The notes: a model not told the origin generated them from the letters alone. Shown: positions 1-9,222, numbered from the stretch's first letter. The stretch is DNA of 64,000 nucleotides from CAZPRW01 sp964577805 (GCA_964577805.1 CAZOAG010000004.1:62001-126000), one strand, 5' to 3'. Program-made: numbers and translations.

Positions 1-134
1 CTTTTAATCTCTTTGCCATACATCGGGTGCGGAACTTTATAAAAACACGCAACCTTAATCGTTTTATCACCAGACCGACCAATAACAGTGCCGCTCAATG
101 ACTTTCTATTTTTTCTCAAAATCTTTTTATCCAT
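1..134 (-). CDS. rpsQ: 30S ribosomal protein S17 (uS17), 3'-truncated by window edge
   Basis: This is the N-terminal 44 residues of uS17, a primary 16S rRNA-binding protein of the small subunit. The minus-strand reading opens with ATG at 134 and shows the family pattern: a basic N-terminus, then SGTVIGRSGDKTIKV, then a KVPHPMYGK stretch. It lies 25 bp after rpmC, the standard position in the S10 operon, so it is co-transcribed with the genes upstream. The C-terminus lies outside the window. Identity is secure from sequence and context. Confidence 0.93.
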   Translation of the reverse strand, partial: MDKKILRKNRKSLSGTVIGRSGDKTIKVACFYKVPHPMYGKEIK

Positions 135-159
135 AAACACACCTCACGCCACCACATAT

Positions 160-348
160 CTACTTTGCTCGCTGCGATTTTACAGTTTCTATTCTGGCAA
201 TATCACGCTTGATTTCAGAAAAACGATGCGTTTTTTCAACTTGCCCGACTTGCTTTTTTAACTTCAAAGCAACTAACTCATTCCTCAGTTCAAGCTCTTT
301 TTTGTCCAAATCATCAACTGACAACACCCTGATCTCTTCACTTTTCAT
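160..348 (-). CDS. rpmC: 50S ribosomal protein L29 (uL29)
   Basis: This is a 62-residue uL29, a small helical protein near the peptide exit tunnel of the 50S subunit that forms part of the SRP and trigger-factor docking site. The two-helix pattern is visible: LRNELVALKLKKQVGQVEKT, then a basic IKRDIARIETV segment. I start it at the ATG at 348, giving a normal uL29 length, rather than at the in-frame TTG at 375. An AAGGG stretch lies about 10 bases before the ATG. It sits between rplP and rpsQ in the S10 operon. Confidence 0.93.
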   Translation of the reverse strand: MKSEEIRVLSVDDLDKKELELRNELVALKLKKQVGQVEKTHRFSEIKRDIARIETVKSQRAK

Positions 349-371
349 AACTTCACAACCCTTGAACTGTA

Positions 372-794
372 TCAATTTTGCTCATCACGACTGATAAATC
401 TACAATGTATTGGCAACTTACCATCAGCAAGACGCATGGCCTCTCGTGCTAAAGAAACTGACACACCGGACAATTCAAACAAAACACTGCCAGGTTTTAC
501 AACAGCCACCCAATACTCGACTCCACCTTTACCTTTTCCCATTCTGGTTTCGGCTGGTTTTCTTGTAATCGGTTTTTGAGGGAATACACGCATCCACATT
601 TTGCCCTTACGCTTTAAATGACGATTTATAGCAACACGAGCAGCCTCTAATTGCGACGACGTCAAATGCCCACGCTCAAATGCCTGCAATGCAAAATCAC
701 CAAAAGCAATTGTCGCCCCGCCTTTCGCATCACCGCGATTACGCCCCTTTTGAACTTTTCTATATTTTGTTTTTGATGGCAATAAATTACTCAT
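372..794 (-). CDS. rplP: 50S ribosomal protein L16 (uL16)
   Basis: This is uL16, 140 residues (the family is usually about 136), which lies near the tRNA elbow and peptidyl-transferase centre of the 50S subunit. Visible signatures are the N-terminal LLPSKTKYRKVQKGRNRG, the MWMRVFPQKPITRKPAETRMGKG core, and the VLFELSGV segment. The gene lies 18 bp after rpsC in the S10 operon and 23 bp before the chosen rpmC start. Nothing unusual was seen. Confidence 0.96.
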   Translation of the reverse strand: MSNLLPSKTKYRKVQKGRNRGDAKGGATIAFGDFALQAFERGHLTSSQLEAARVAINRHLKRKGKMWMRVFPQKPITRKPAETRMGKGKGGVEYWVAVVKPGSVLFELSGVSVSLAREAMRLADGKLPIHCRFISRDEQN

Positions 795-812
795 AGCAAT
801 TCACCTTACCCT

Positions 813-1466
813 TTATTTATCGTTCTTTCTGCTCCTAGAAGCACCATCCTTATTTTTTAACAACCAGCATTTGATACCAATTTTTCCAGCTGCAGTCTGC
901 GCCTCAGCGAAACCATAATCGACATCAGCACGAATTGTATGCAATGGAACGGAACCATCCTTTTGTTCTTCCGTTCTTGCGATCTCTGCACCGCCAAGAC
1001 GTCCAGAACAACGCACACGAATACCACCAGCACCAAAGCTCATTGCAGACTGAACAACCTTCTTCAATGCACGACGAAAAGCAATTCGCCTTTCGAGCTG
1101 CTGAGCAACATTTTCAGCAACCAACTGCGCATCCAAATCAGGACGTTTTACCTCCTGAACATCAACTATGACATCAGTTCCTACCAGTTTTTTCAATTGA
1201 GCAGTCAATTTATCAAGTTCTTTCCCCTTTACGCCAATAATTACACCAGGGCGAGGAGTATAAAGCTTTACACGAACCTTGTCACCAGAACGCTCAATCT
1301 CTATCTTAGCTATTGCAGCATGCTTCCATTGAGTCTTTATAAAACGTCGAATACGGTAATCGCCAACTAAAAAATCAGCAAAATGCTTCTTGTCTGCATA
1401 CCAACGAGAACGCCAATCTCTACGAACTGGCAAACGAAATACTATCGGATTTACTTTTTGACCCAT
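813..1466 (-). CDS. rpsC: 30S ribosomal protein S3 (uS3)
   Basis: This is uS3, 217 residues, a head protein of the 30S subunit that lines the mRNA entry tunnel. It has the MGQKVNPIVFRLPV start, a KH-type domain with the GVIIGVKGKELDKL loop (about residues 70-90), and the C-terminal half with GIRVRCSGRLGGAEIART and the DVDYGFAEAQTAAGKIGIK signature. It is followed by rplP and preceded by rplV, 12 bp away, in the S10 operon. Confidence 0.97.
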   Translation of the reverse strand: MGQKVNPIVFRLPVRRDWRSRWYADKKHFADFLVGDYRIRRFIKTQWKHAAIAKIEIERSGDKVRVKLYTPRPGVIIGVKGKELDKLTAQLKKLVGTDVIVDVQEVKRPDLDAQLVAENVAQQLERRIAFRRALKKVVQSAMSFGAGGIRVRCSGRLGGAEIARTEEQKDGSVPLHTIRADVDYGFAEAQTAAGKIGIKCWLLKNKDGASRSRKNDK

Positions 1467-1478
1467 AACCGACCTACC

Positions 1479-1820
1479 TTACCTTTTTTCGACTTCCTTC
1501 AAAGAAACATTAATGTGAGATGTACGCTTTCTGATCGGATGAGCAGAGCCACGAGCAGCCGGAATAAAACGCTTCAAAACCGGACCATCTGTAATCTGCA
1601 CTGACGACACAACTAATTGAGCAGCAGACAAATTATTGTTATTTTCAGCATTAGCTATCGCACTAGATAAAACACTCGCCAACATACGAGCCGACTTTCT
1701 TTGTATGCACTTCATCATTGCAACAGCATCAACAGCAGACTTCCCACGAAGTAACCTGCCTAGATCGTGTACCTTTTTCGAAGATATTCTCGCATACTTC
1801 AAACTAGCTTTAATTTCCAT
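1479..1820 (-). CDS. rplV: 50S ribosomal protein L22 (uL22)
   Basis: This is uL22, 113 residues. Its beta-hairpin extends into the 50S exit tunnel and is a known site of macrolide-resistance mutations. The sequence shows the ARISSKKVHDLGRLLRGKSA start and a C-terminal GPVLKRFIPAARGSAHPIRK hairpin with no obvious insertion or deletion. The length is normal. It is located between rpsS (18 bp upstream) and rpsC. Confidence 0.96.
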   Translation of the reverse strand: MEIKASLKYARISSKKVHDLGRLLRGKSAVDAVAMMKCIQRKSARMLASVLSSAIANAENNNNLSAAQLVVSSVQITDGPVLKRFIPAARGSAHPIRKRTSHINVSLKEVEKR

Positions 1821-1838
1821 CGATAAAACCCTTTATTT

Positions 1839-2111
1839 TTAAGCCTTCTGCGTATGAGGATTATGCGACTTAAAAGTGCGCGTCATCGCAAACTCACCTA
1901 ACTTATGCCCAACCATGTTTTCCGTAACGTACACATCAACAAACTTCCTGCCGTTGTGAACAAGGAATGTCATACCAACAAAATCCGGAATAATAGTCGA
2001 ACGCCTAGACCATGTTTTTATAGGTTTATGCAAACCAGATGATATGGCCTGCTTAACCTTATCAAACAAACTTACATCAACAAAAAAACCTTTCTTACTT
2101 GAACGTGTCAT
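1839..2111 (-). CDS. rpsS: 30S ribosomal protein S19 (uS19)
   Basis: This is uS19, 90 residues, a 30S head protein that contacts the decoding-side tRNA and pairs with uS13. The characteristic WSRRSTIIPDFVGMTFLVHN and HKLGEFAMTRTFKSH segments are both present. It has normal length and the standard position between rplB and rplV in the operon. Confidence 0.97.
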   Translation of the reverse strand: MTRSSKKGFFVDVSLFDKVKQAISSGLHKPIKTWSRRSTIIPDFVGMTFLVHNGRKFVDVYVTENMVGHKLGEFAMTRTFKSHNPHTQKA

Positions 2112-2140
2112 CTGCCTCTCCTGCTTCTCTTACGCAATCT

Positions 2141-2992
2141 TTAACGACCTCTTACTTTTTTGCCATTACGTCTAAGAACAATCATGCTATTGGACTGCTT
2201 AGAACGACGACGTGTTGGCTTACCTTTTGACAATTGACCCCATGGCGAAACAGGATGTCCACCACCTGCGGTCTTTCCATGGCCACCCCCCATAGGATGA
2301 TCAACCGGATTCATTGCAACACCACGCACCCTAGGACGTTTACCAAGCCAACGATTTCTTCCAGCTTTCCCTAGCGATCTCTTTGCAATATCAGCATTAC
2401 CGACTTCACCAATCGTAGCCCTACAACGCGCATTTAAATAACGAATTTCACCACTCGGCATCTTTAATGTGGCACGCTCTCCTTCTATCGCAACCAATTG
2501 AGCAGCTCCACCAGCCGACCGAACCAACTGCGCCCCTTTACCAGGCTCCAATTCAACAGCGTGCACCATCACTCCTTGTGGTATAAGAGACAATGGCAAT
2601 GACATTCCGTCAGAAAATTCCGATTGCGCATCATTTGAACTTATCACACGACTACCAACAGACATTTTGTTAGTTGCCAAAATGTACCTTTTTTCACCAT
2701 CAGCATAACACACCAATGCGATATTTGCAGAACGATTTGGATCATACTCCACACGTTCAACAATCGCAGGAATGTCAAATTTGTCTCTCCTGAAATCTAT
2801 CAACCGCAACAATCGCTTATGACCACCACCACGACGACGCATTGTAACACGACCATAACAATTACGACCGCTGCTGCGTAACTTACTAACCACCAAACGC
2901 TTATTAGGACGTTCGTGCGACAAAGAAAAATCCTTGACCTTTGTCAAAAAACGCTGTCCCGGCGTCAAGGGCTTTGATTTTATAATAGCCAT
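2141..2992 (-). CDS. rplB: 50S ribosomal protein L2 (uL2)
   Basis: This is uL2, 283 residues, the primary 23S rRNA binder needed for subunit joining and peptidyl-transferase activity. Conserved features are the GRVTMRRRGGGHKRLLR segment, the two SH3-like folds and the C-terminal RGVAMNPVDHPMGGGHGK loop that reaches the active centre. A GAGG ribosome-binding site precedes the ATG. It is part of the S10 operon between rplW and rpsS. Confidence 0.97.
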   Translation of the reverse strand: MAIIKSKPLTPGQRFLTKVKDFSLSHERPNKRLVVSKLRSSGRNCYGRVTMRRRGGGHKRLLRLIDFRRDKFDIPAIVERVEYDPNRSANIALVCYADGEKRYILATNKMSVGSRVISSNDAQSEFSDGMSLPLSLIPQGVMVHAVELEPGKGAQLVRSAGGAAQLVAIEGERATLKMPSGEIRYLNARCRATIGEVGNADIAKRSLGKAGRNRWLGKRPRVRGVAMNPVDHPMGGGHGKTAGGGHPVSPWGQLSKGKPTRRRSKQSNSMIVLRRNGKKVRGR

Positions 2993-3014
2993 CTCTAATC
3001 TTACCTCTCTCTAA

Positions 3015-3302
3015 TTACGCAACTTCTATCTTATAACCATCTTTTAGAGCCACAATAGCCTTTTTCCTATCGCCAACCAATGTATAACGCGCAGTCTTCG
3101 AACGGACACGCTTGGCCTTGCGTGCTAATGTCATAGTGTTGACAGAACGGACCTTCACATTAAATGCGCGCTCGACAGCATCAGCAATCTGCAACTTGGT
3201 CGCATTAGCGTCAACCGAAAAAACATAATGGCCGTTGTTGGTCATTAGCAAATTCGATTTTTCAGTCAAACAAAACCTTTTCAATACATCAAAAACTTTC
3301 AT
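3015..3302 (-). CDS. rplW: 50S ribosomal protein L23 (uL23)
   Basis: This is uL23, a protein at the polypeptide exit used as a docking site by trigger factor and SRP. Family features are the LTEKSNLL opening, the YVFSVDANATKLQIADAVE helix and FNVKVRSVNTM. I start it at the ATG at 3302, with GGAG nine bases upstream, because this clears the rplD stop. An in-frame ATG at 3317 would overlap rplD by 11 bp and add five residues. The protein is 95 residues with the chosen start. Confidence 0.94.
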   Translation of the reverse strand: MKVFDVLKRFCLTEKSNLLMTNNGHYVFSVDANATKLQIADAVERAFNVKVRSVNTMTLARKAKRVRSKTARYTLVGDRKKAIVALKDGYKIEVA

Positions 3303-3306
3303 GACA

Positions 3307-3942
3307 TCAATCTCCATTTACTGACAGACGACGAACAACAACATCCATGGCCTTTTTCGTCAAAACAACGTTTTTATAACGCACAACATCGAATGCATTT
3401 AATGAATCAACGTCAACAAGAAAAACTCGTTCAATATTGCCAGACGCTAACAAAAATTTATCATCAAAATCAGCGTCAACAAACAAAACTTCATCTGAGC
3501 CAAAAGCAGAAACCAACTTTTCACTTAAAAGTTTCGTTTTTGGCTGCTCAACAATCAATTCATCAACAAGAAACAAACTACCATCAACACATTTATCACT
3601 TAACGAACGCAAAAGAGCCAAGAGACGAACACGTCTGTTCATTTTTTGAGAATAATCACGTGGTTTGGGCCCAAACACAACTCCACCGCCAGACCATATA
3701 GGACTGCGTTTTGATCCCTGACGAGCCATGCCAGTACCTTTTTGACGATAAGGTTTTTTACCACTTCCAGAAACCTCGCCCCTGTCCTTAGCACACGCAT
3801 TGCCCTGTCGCAAATTCGCCACATAAGAAACCAAACATTGCTTCAATGCAACAACACCTTTGTCTTCAGGCAATAAATCGATACCACCAATATCCTCTTC
3901 GTAAGAGCTAGAAAAATCTTTTTTATAACACTTTAACTTCAT
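3307..3942 (-). CDS. rplD: 50S ribosomal protein L4 (uL4)
   Basis: This is uL4, 211 residues, an exit-tunnel protein; in E. coli the same protein represses its own operon. The central loop reads GSGKKPYRQKGTGMARQGS (about residues 60-80), followed by GGGVVFGPKPRDYSQKMNR, both diagnostic. The C-terminal globular part is less conserved, as is usual. The gene lies between rplC (15 bp upstream) and rplW. Confidence 0.95.
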   Translation of the reverse strand: MKLKCYKKDFSSSYEEDIGGIDLLPEDKGVVALKQCLVSYVANLRQGNACAKDRGEVSGSGKKPYRQKGTGMARQGSKRSPIWSGGGVVFGPKPRDYSQKMNRRVRLLALLRSLSDKCVDGSLFLVDELIVEQPKTKLLSEKLVSAFGSDEVLFVDADFDDKFLLASGNIERVFLVDVDSLNAFDVVRYKNVVLTKKAMDVVVRRLSVNGD

Positions 3943-3957
3943 CTCAGCACTCCTACT

Positions 3958-4557
3958 TTATCCTTTTTTAGCTCTACGAACAACAACATAGGAACCGTTC
4001 GAACCGGCAAAACTTCCTTTAATAATCAAAAGGCGACGTTCTACATCAACACCAACGACTTCAAGGTTCTGAACTGTACGACGAACGTCTCCATCATGTC
4101 CCGGCATCTTTCTACCACGAAACACATGACCAGGCCACTGACGTTGACCATACGAACCACCTCTTCTATGAAACATAGAACCGTGAGCGGCAGGACCACC
4201 AGCAAAACCATGTCGCTTCATCACACCTTGAAAGCCTTTTCCCTTAGTCTTACCAATAACATCAACCAGCTCGCCAACAGAAAATTCAGCAACGTCAACA
4301 GAAGCACCAGACTCATATTGCGAAGCATCATCGACACGCAACTCTTTCAATATAGAGCACTTATCGTCATCAGGCTTTTTTGAAAAGCCAAATTGCACTG
4401 CGCAATAGCCATCAGACTCAACAGTCTTCACACGAGCCACAGTCTCTTTACACACCTCAACCACCGTAACAGGCAGTAAAACACCATCGGAATCATAAAG
4501 CTGGGTCATACCAACCTTTTTGCCGATCATCAAAATATTTCTCTTTCCCTTATTCAT
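3958..4557 (-). CDS. rplC: 50S ribosomal protein L3 (uL3)
   Basis: This is uL3, 199 residues, one of the first proteins to bind 23S rRNA, with a loop close to the peptidyl-transferase centre. The IGKKVGMTQLYDSDG opening, the GKGFQGVMKRHGFAGGPAAH loop and the RGRKMPGHDGD segment are diagnostic. The first ATG (4557) gives nine residues before the usual start region, so a later ATG at 4530 is possible. A 79-bp spacer separates it from rpsJ. Confidence 0.95.
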   Translation of the reverse strand: MNKGKRNILMIGKKVGMTQLYDSDGVLLPVTVVEVCKETVARVKTVESDGYCAVQFGFSKKPDDDKCSILKELRVDDASQYESGASVDVAEFSVGELVDVIGKTKGKGFQGVMKRHGFAGGPAAHGSMFHRRGGSYGQRQWPGHVFRGRKMPGHDGDVRRTVQNLEVVGVDVERRLLIIKGSFAGSNGSYVVVRRAKKG

Positions 4558-4636
4558 ACTAAGCGGCAGGTCACTCCTGCTTTAGATTCTTCTCTATAAA
4601 CAACACCTTTTTTAAAAGGCAAGCATTTTTTAACAA

Positions 4637-4984
4637 CTATGCAGCCATTAAATCAATTTTAATCTCAACACCAGCTGGCAAATTTAATTTTTTCAACGAA
4701 TCAACAGTATCGGCTGTAGGATCGTAAATATCTACCAAACGAGCGTGCGAACGTATCTCAAACTGATCAGAAGACTTCTTATCAACATGCGGAGAACGAT
4801 TAACACAAAACTTTTTGATATTCATTGGCAATGGAATCGGGCCAGAAACTTGCGCACCTGACCGTTTAGCAGCATCAACAATATCAATGCCTGCCTGATC
4901 GGCCAACCTATAATCAAAGCTCTTCAACTTAATTCTTATCTTCTGTTTATTCGCAACAGCACCCTGTGTCTTTTTTTGCACCAT
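4637..4984 (-). CDS. rpsJ: 30S ribosomal protein S10 (uS10)
   Basis: This is uS10, 115 residues, a 30S head protein; in E. coli it is also the NusE antitermination factor. Conserved segments are RIKLKSFDYRL near the start, GPIPLPMNIKKFCVNRSPHVDKKS in two parts, and the RLVDIYDPT C-terminal strand. It carries about 12 extra N-terminal residues compared with the usual 102-103. It follows fusA by 11 bp with no tuf gene between them, which differs from the common fusA-tuf-rpsJ order. Confidence 0.96.
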   Translation of the reverse strand: MVQKKTQGAVANKQKIRIKLKSFDYRLADQAGIDIVDAAKRSGAQVSGPIPLPMNIKKFCVNRSPHVDKKSSDQFEIRSHARLVDIYDPTADTVDSLKKLNLPAGVEIKIDLMAA

Positions 4985-4995
4985 AACAAAACTCC

Positions 4996-7143
4996 TTATT
5001 TCCTTCCTTGTGCATTCTCTATTATTTTGGCCAACAAATTCGACGGAACTTGTTCAAAATGCGACGGCTCCATGGAATACGTCGCACGTCCCTTAGACAA
5101 CGAACGAACATCGGTAGCATAACCGAACATCATTTCCAATGGAACAAATGCACTTATAATCGTCAAATTATGTTTCGACTCAATTCCTTGAATCTGTCCG
5201 CGTCTACGGTTCAAGTCACCAACTATATCACCCTGATATTCTTCCGGAGTAGAAACGTCAACACGCATAATTGGTTCCAACAAAATCGGATTTGCCTTGC
5301 GCATAGCTTCTTTGAACCCAAAAATACCAGCCATCTTAAATGCCATTTCCGATGAATCGACTTCATGAAAACTACCATCAACAATACGAGCGACAAAATC
5401 AACTACAGGATATCCAGCCACAACACCAGTTTGCGCACCTTCCAATATACCATCCTGCGTAGGCTTAATATACTCTTTAGGAATTACACCACCAACAATT
5501 TCACTAACAACCTCAACGCCTTTGCCTTTTTCCAGCGGCTCCAATTTAATAATCGCATGACCATACTGACCACGACCACCAGACTGACGAATAAATTTGC
5601 CTTCTCCAATCGCCTCAGTTGTGATAGTTTCGCGATAAGCTATCTGAGGACGCCCAGCATCAGCTTCAACGTTAAATTCTCTAAACAAACGATCGCGAAT
5701 AATATCCAAATGCAACTCACCCATTCCTGAAATGATCGTTTGGCCGGTTTCCTGATTGCTAGAAACACGAAATGTAGGATCTTCTTCAGCCAGCCTCTGC
5801 AAACCAATCGACAATTTCGCCTGATCAGCTTTCGATTTCGGCTCTATTGACATACTAATAACCGGATCCGGGAACGTAGGAGGCTCTAATACTAAATCCA
5901 AATCCTTGTCACATAACGTATCACCTGTAACAACGCCCTTAAACCCAATGATAGCACAAATATCACCAGCATAAGCAACATCAATATCTTCGCGAGCATC
6001 CGCCTTCATTATCATCAAACGACTGACGCGCTCAGAACGACGTGTACGAGGATTATAAACCATCTCGCCCTTCTTCAACTGACCTGCATACACACGACAG
6101 AATATCAACTTTCCAACATAAGGATCAGTCATCAACTTAAACGCCAATGCTGTTACCTTAGCGTGATCATCTGGCTCAACGAACAATTCTTCGCCACTAT
6201 CATCATCCTTGAATGCACGCATAGGAGGCAAATCAAGCGGACTCGGCAAATAATCCACAATGGCATCCAACAACATTTGAACACCTTTGTTTTTGAACGA
6301 AGATCCTGGTATAACACCTATAAACTTCAACGAAAGCGTAGCATTACGAATCGCAACGCGCAATTCATCCTCAGAAATTTCCTGACCATCAAGATATTTT
6401 TCTGCAACTACATCATCGAAATCAGCCAAAGCTTCGACTAATTCTTCGCGATACATTTTGGCGTCTTCAAGCATGTCTGCAGGAATATCAACCACATCAT
6501 ACGCCATCCCATTAACAGAGTCTTCGCGGTAAACATACGCACACATCTTAACGAGATCGACCAATCCTTTAAACTGCTCAGCAGATCCAATGTTCAAAAA
6601 TAATGGATGCGCATTTCCGCCCAACTTTTCACGGATATCACTTACAGCGCCTAAAAAGTCAGCACCTGTACGATCCATTTTATTAATAAACGCAATGCGA
6701 GGGACATTGTATTTGTCCATTTGGCGCCATACAGTTTCAGATTGCGGCTGAACACCAGCAACTCCACAAAACACAGCAACAGCACCATCAAGCACACGCA
6801 ACGAACGTTCAACCTCAGCAGTAAAATCAACGTGCCCTGGGGTATCGATCAAATTGATTCGATGGCGAATAGAAGCAAATGGCCCTTCTTTCGTCGTCCA
6901 TCCACATGAAATCGCAGCAGAAGTAATCGTGATACCACGCTCGCGCTCCTGCTCCATCCAGTCAGTAACAGCCGTACCTTCGTGAACTTCGCCCATTTTA
7001 TGAACAACACCAGTATAGAACAAAATACGTTCCGTTGTCGTTGTTTTTCCAGCATCAATATGTGCCGCTATTCCAATATTTCTTGTATACTCCAACGGCG
7101 TCTTACGATCCGCCGCATTTGCACTAGAAATTCCTTTTGTCAT
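4996..7143 (-). CDS. fusA: Translation elongation factor G
   Basis: This is EF-G, 715 residues, the GTPase that drives tRNA-mRNA translocation and, with RRF, ribosome recycling. The G1 motif AHIDAGKT is at residues 27-34, the DTPGH motif is near residue 100 and NKMD near residue 154. The rest shows domains II-V, including the SGGRGQYGHA segment of domain IV. It is the third gene of the str-type cluster, 26 bp after rpsG. Only one fusA is visible here, and this one has the features of a canonical EF-G. Confidence 0.97.
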   Translation of the reverse strand: MTKGISSANAADRKTPLEYTRNIGIAAHIDAGKTTTTERILFYTGVVHKMGEVHEGTAVTDWMEQERERGITITSAAISCGWTTKEGPFASIRHRINLIDTPGHVDFTAEVERSLRVLDGAVAVFCGVAGVQPQSETVWRQMDKYNVPRIAFINKMDRTGADFLGAVSDIREKLGGNAHPLFLNIGSAEQFKGLVDLVKMCAYVYREDSVNGMAYDVVDIPADMLEDAKMYREELVEALADFDDVVAEKYLDGQEISEDELRVAIRNATLSLKFIGVIPGSSFKNKGVQMLLDAIVDYLPSPLDLPPMRAFKDDDSGEELFVEPDDHAKVTALAFKLMTDPYVGKLIFCRVYAGQLKKGEMVYNPRTRRSERVSRLMIMKADAREDIDVAYAGDICAIIGFKGVVTGDTLCDKDLDLVLEPPTFPDPVISMSIEPKSKADQAKLSIGLQRLAEEDPTFRVSSNQETGQTIISGMGELHLDIIRDRLFREFNVEADAGRPQIAYRETITTEAIGEGKFIRQSGGRGQYGHAIIKLEPLEKGKGVEVVSEIVGGVIPKEYIKPTQDGILEGAQTGVVAGYPVVDFVARIVDGSFHEVDSSEMAFKMAGIFGFKEAMRKANPILLEPIMRVDVSTPEEYQGDIVGDLNRRRGQIQGIESKHNLTIISAFVPLEMMFGYATDVRSLSKGRATYSMEPSHFEQVPSNLLAKIIENAQGRK

Positions 7144-7169
7144 CGCTACACGCTCCTACCATATCAATG

Positions 7170-7643
7170 TTACCAACGCAAATGAGCAAACGCACGATTC
7201 GCTTGTGCCATGCGCTGAACATCATCCTTCTTCTTTACCACAGACCCTGTATTATTGTACGCATCAACTATTTCTTGGGCCAATGCTTCGCGCATAGGAA
7301 CACCTTTTCTAGAACAAGCACACTCAATCATCCAACGAAAAGCAAGTGCATGCTGGCGCTCATATGGAATCTCAACAGGAACCTGATATGTCGCACCGCC
7401 AACACGTCGGCTCTTTACCTCAACCTTTGGACGTGCATTTTCTAGAGCACCCAATAACAAGTCAATAGGATCTCCCTTGCCCAATTTTTCACTAACACGC
7501 TCAACAGCACCATAAACAATCGAACGCGCCAAATTCTTTTTTCCACGCTGCATAACCATGTTAATCAATTGAGAAATCAACACACTGCCGTAACGAGGAT
7601 CTTTAGCAACAAGACGTTTTTCTGCTCTTCTTCTACGCGACAT
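7170..7643 (-). CDS. rpsG: 30S ribosomal protein S7 (uS7)
   Basis: This is uS7, 157 residues, the assembly initiator of the 30S head, located near the E site. It opens MSRRRRAEKR, continues with SVLISQLINMVMQRGKKNLA, and includes the GGATYQVPVEI strand and the ALAFRWM helix typical of the family. It lies between rpsL and fusA in the usual str order. Confidence 0.97.
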   Translation of the reverse strand: MSRRRRAEKRLVAKDPRYGSVLISQLINMVMQRGKKNLARSIVYGAVERVSEKLGKGDPIDLLLGALENARPKVEVKSRRVGGATYQVPVEIPYERQHALAFRWMIECACSRKGVPMREALAQEIVDAYNNTGSVVKKKDDVQRMAQANRAFAHLRW

Positions 7644-7662
7644 CTTTTATTCCCTTATTAAA

Positions 7663-8040
7663 TTATTTCTGTTTAGGACGTTTTACTCCGTACTTCGAAC
7701 GACTTCTGCGACGATTTTCAACACCAGAACAGTCCAATGCACCACGAACAACGTGATAACGAACACCAGGCAAGTCCTTTACACGACCCCCACGAACCAA
7801 CACAACACTATGCTCTTGAAGCTTATGACCCTCATCAGGAATATAAGCAATAACCTCAGCACCATTCGTCAAACGAACCTTTGTTACTTTACGAATAGCA
7901 GAATTAGGTTTTTTTGGCGTACGAGTCATTACCTGAACACACGTTCCGCGCTTAAATGGATTGGCATCCAACGATGGAGCCTTAGACTTTACCGCCTTAT
8001 CTGTACGAGGCCTTTTTATCAACTGATTAATTGTCGGCAT
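7663..8040 (-). CDS. rpsL: 30S ribosomal protein S12 (uS12)
   Basis: This is uS12, 125 residues, which controls decoding accuracy at the A site. The MPTINQLIKRPR start and the TPKKPNSAIRK loop, which contains the lysine tied to streptomycin response, are present and look wild type. A GVRYHVVRGALD segment follows. It is the first gene of the long ribosomal transcript, so the operon promoter should lie in 8041-8300 on the minus strand. Confidence 0.97.
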   Translation of the reverse strand: MPTINQLIKRPRTDKAVKSKAPSLDANPFKRGTCVQVMTRTPKKPNSAIRKVTKVRLTNGAEVIAYIPDEGHKLQEHSVVLVRGGRVKDLPGVRYHVVRGALDCSGVENRRRSRSKYGVKRPKQK

Positions 8041-8328
8041 TGAAACACCCTTGCTTATTTGATCTTAAATTCCATGTGAGTAGAAATAAAACTACGCCAC
8101 AAATCAAGTATTTTTTCTGAAAATTCTCATTGTTAAACGACTTCAGCATGACACCGAACACAAAGCATACGACACAAAAACGCACATCGCATCACTACTC
8201 AACAAAGCCACTTCTTATCTACACACTTTCCATTAAAAAAACAAAGCATGGCCGGCAATACCATGACTGCGGCAACCGACCATATTAAACCAAATCAAAC
8301 AATATTCAACCAGTCACAATTTTGTGCG
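8041..8328. other. Non-coding spacer upstream of the ribosomal operon
   Basis: This 288-bp AT-rich spacer separates rpsL from the 3' end of the next minus-strand gene. It should hold the promoter for the rpsL operon, reading on the minus strand. I could not find a -35/-10 pair with good consensus, nor a clear terminator for the gene upstream. No small ORF or RNA gene was recognised. Confidence 0.5.
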
Positions 8329-9222
8329 TTACCGCATGTTACCGGTAATGGCACGTTTTGCATCATTAAAAGCACTAATTATAGTCTGCATAATGCTAAC
8401 GAAAACACTGTATGATTGAGAGAGCATTGAAAACTTGTTTTGGTCAACTGAAATCTCTGTCGAAATACGATTCTGCTCGTCTCTCATCGACTGAACTTCT
8501 GCCTTCATTTTGTCCGCTTCAAGTTTTTTGCCAGCAGCACGCAATTGCGGAGCCCCTGTCAACCACTCCAAAGCGACATGCTGCACAGAGCCAGTGTTTT
8601 GCACATCCTGATCGAGAACAGCACCAATCACTCCCCCAATAGCTCCAACAACGCCAGCAACAGCACCAAGCGGACCAACAGCAGCCAAAACAGCAGCTCC
8701 AAAACCAAGAACCTTCAACGCCTTTCCAACGCTAGCAATTGCTTGCGCATATGATTTATTCATGTTAGCCTTGTATTCTAATTTCGAAACTTCCTCGTCC
8801 AATTCAGCAGCCTCTTTACTTTCCTTTTCAATCTTATCAGAAAGCACGGCCTGTCGTTCATTTTTTTCAACAATTTCTCGCAAGCACTCATTCATGCCAT
8901 CCTTTTTGCCTTGAACACGAGAATATGTCATATTAAGCGAATCATTGTCTTCAAAAAGATCACCTGCATCATATGATTTTGCTTGCGGCAGTTCCAATGA
9001 CATTTTAGCAGGCGCTATAACAAGCGCGCCCTTATTCCTGTCATATACCTCATCATTGCGTTCTTTGTAAGTAATATCAGAAATACCTTGTGGTTTTTGA
9101 TAAACAACATCAGTGGTTTTTGGTGGAATAACCGTACCATTTGCGCTTAATTTGTACCCAAATCCCATGTCTTCTATACGACCAGCTTCCAAATCCATGA
9201 TTAGACGCATAGCACAGCACAT
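8329..9222 (-). CDS. Coiled-coil protein with one glycine/alanine-rich hydrophobic segment; candidate type III translocator or effector
   Basis: The protein is unrecognised by family name, about 297 residues. Counting from the TTG at 9234, it has a polar N-terminal third, a predicted coiled coil at about 113-155, a single long Gly/Ala/Val hydrophobic segment at about 170-207, a second coiled coil at about 232-275, and an amphipathic C-terminus. This layout and length resemble the minor type III translocators of the YopD/SctB class (YopD is about 306 residues). That match is architectural, not by sequence. No signal peptide is seen. The start is uncertain: TTG at 9234 or ATGs at 9222, 9210, 9198 and 9168. 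TTGACA at 9234-9229 could instead be a promoter -35. A glycine-zipper pore-forming or phage-like membrane protein is an alternative. Confidence 0.55.
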   Translation of the reverse strand: MCCAMRLIMDLEAGRIEDMGFGYKLSANGTVIPPKTTDVVYQKPQGISDITYKERNDEVYDRNKGALVIAPAKMSLELPQAKSYDAGDLFEDNDSLNMTYSRVQGKKDGMNECLREIVEKNERQAVLSDKIEKESKEAAELDEEVSKLEYKANMNKSYAQAIASVGKALKVLGFGAAVLAAVGPLGAVAGVVGAIGGVIGAVLDQDVQNTGSVQHVALEWLTGAPQLRAAGKKLEADKMKAEVQSMRDEQNRISTEISVDQNKFSMLSQSYSVFVSIMQTIISAFNDAKRAITGNMR

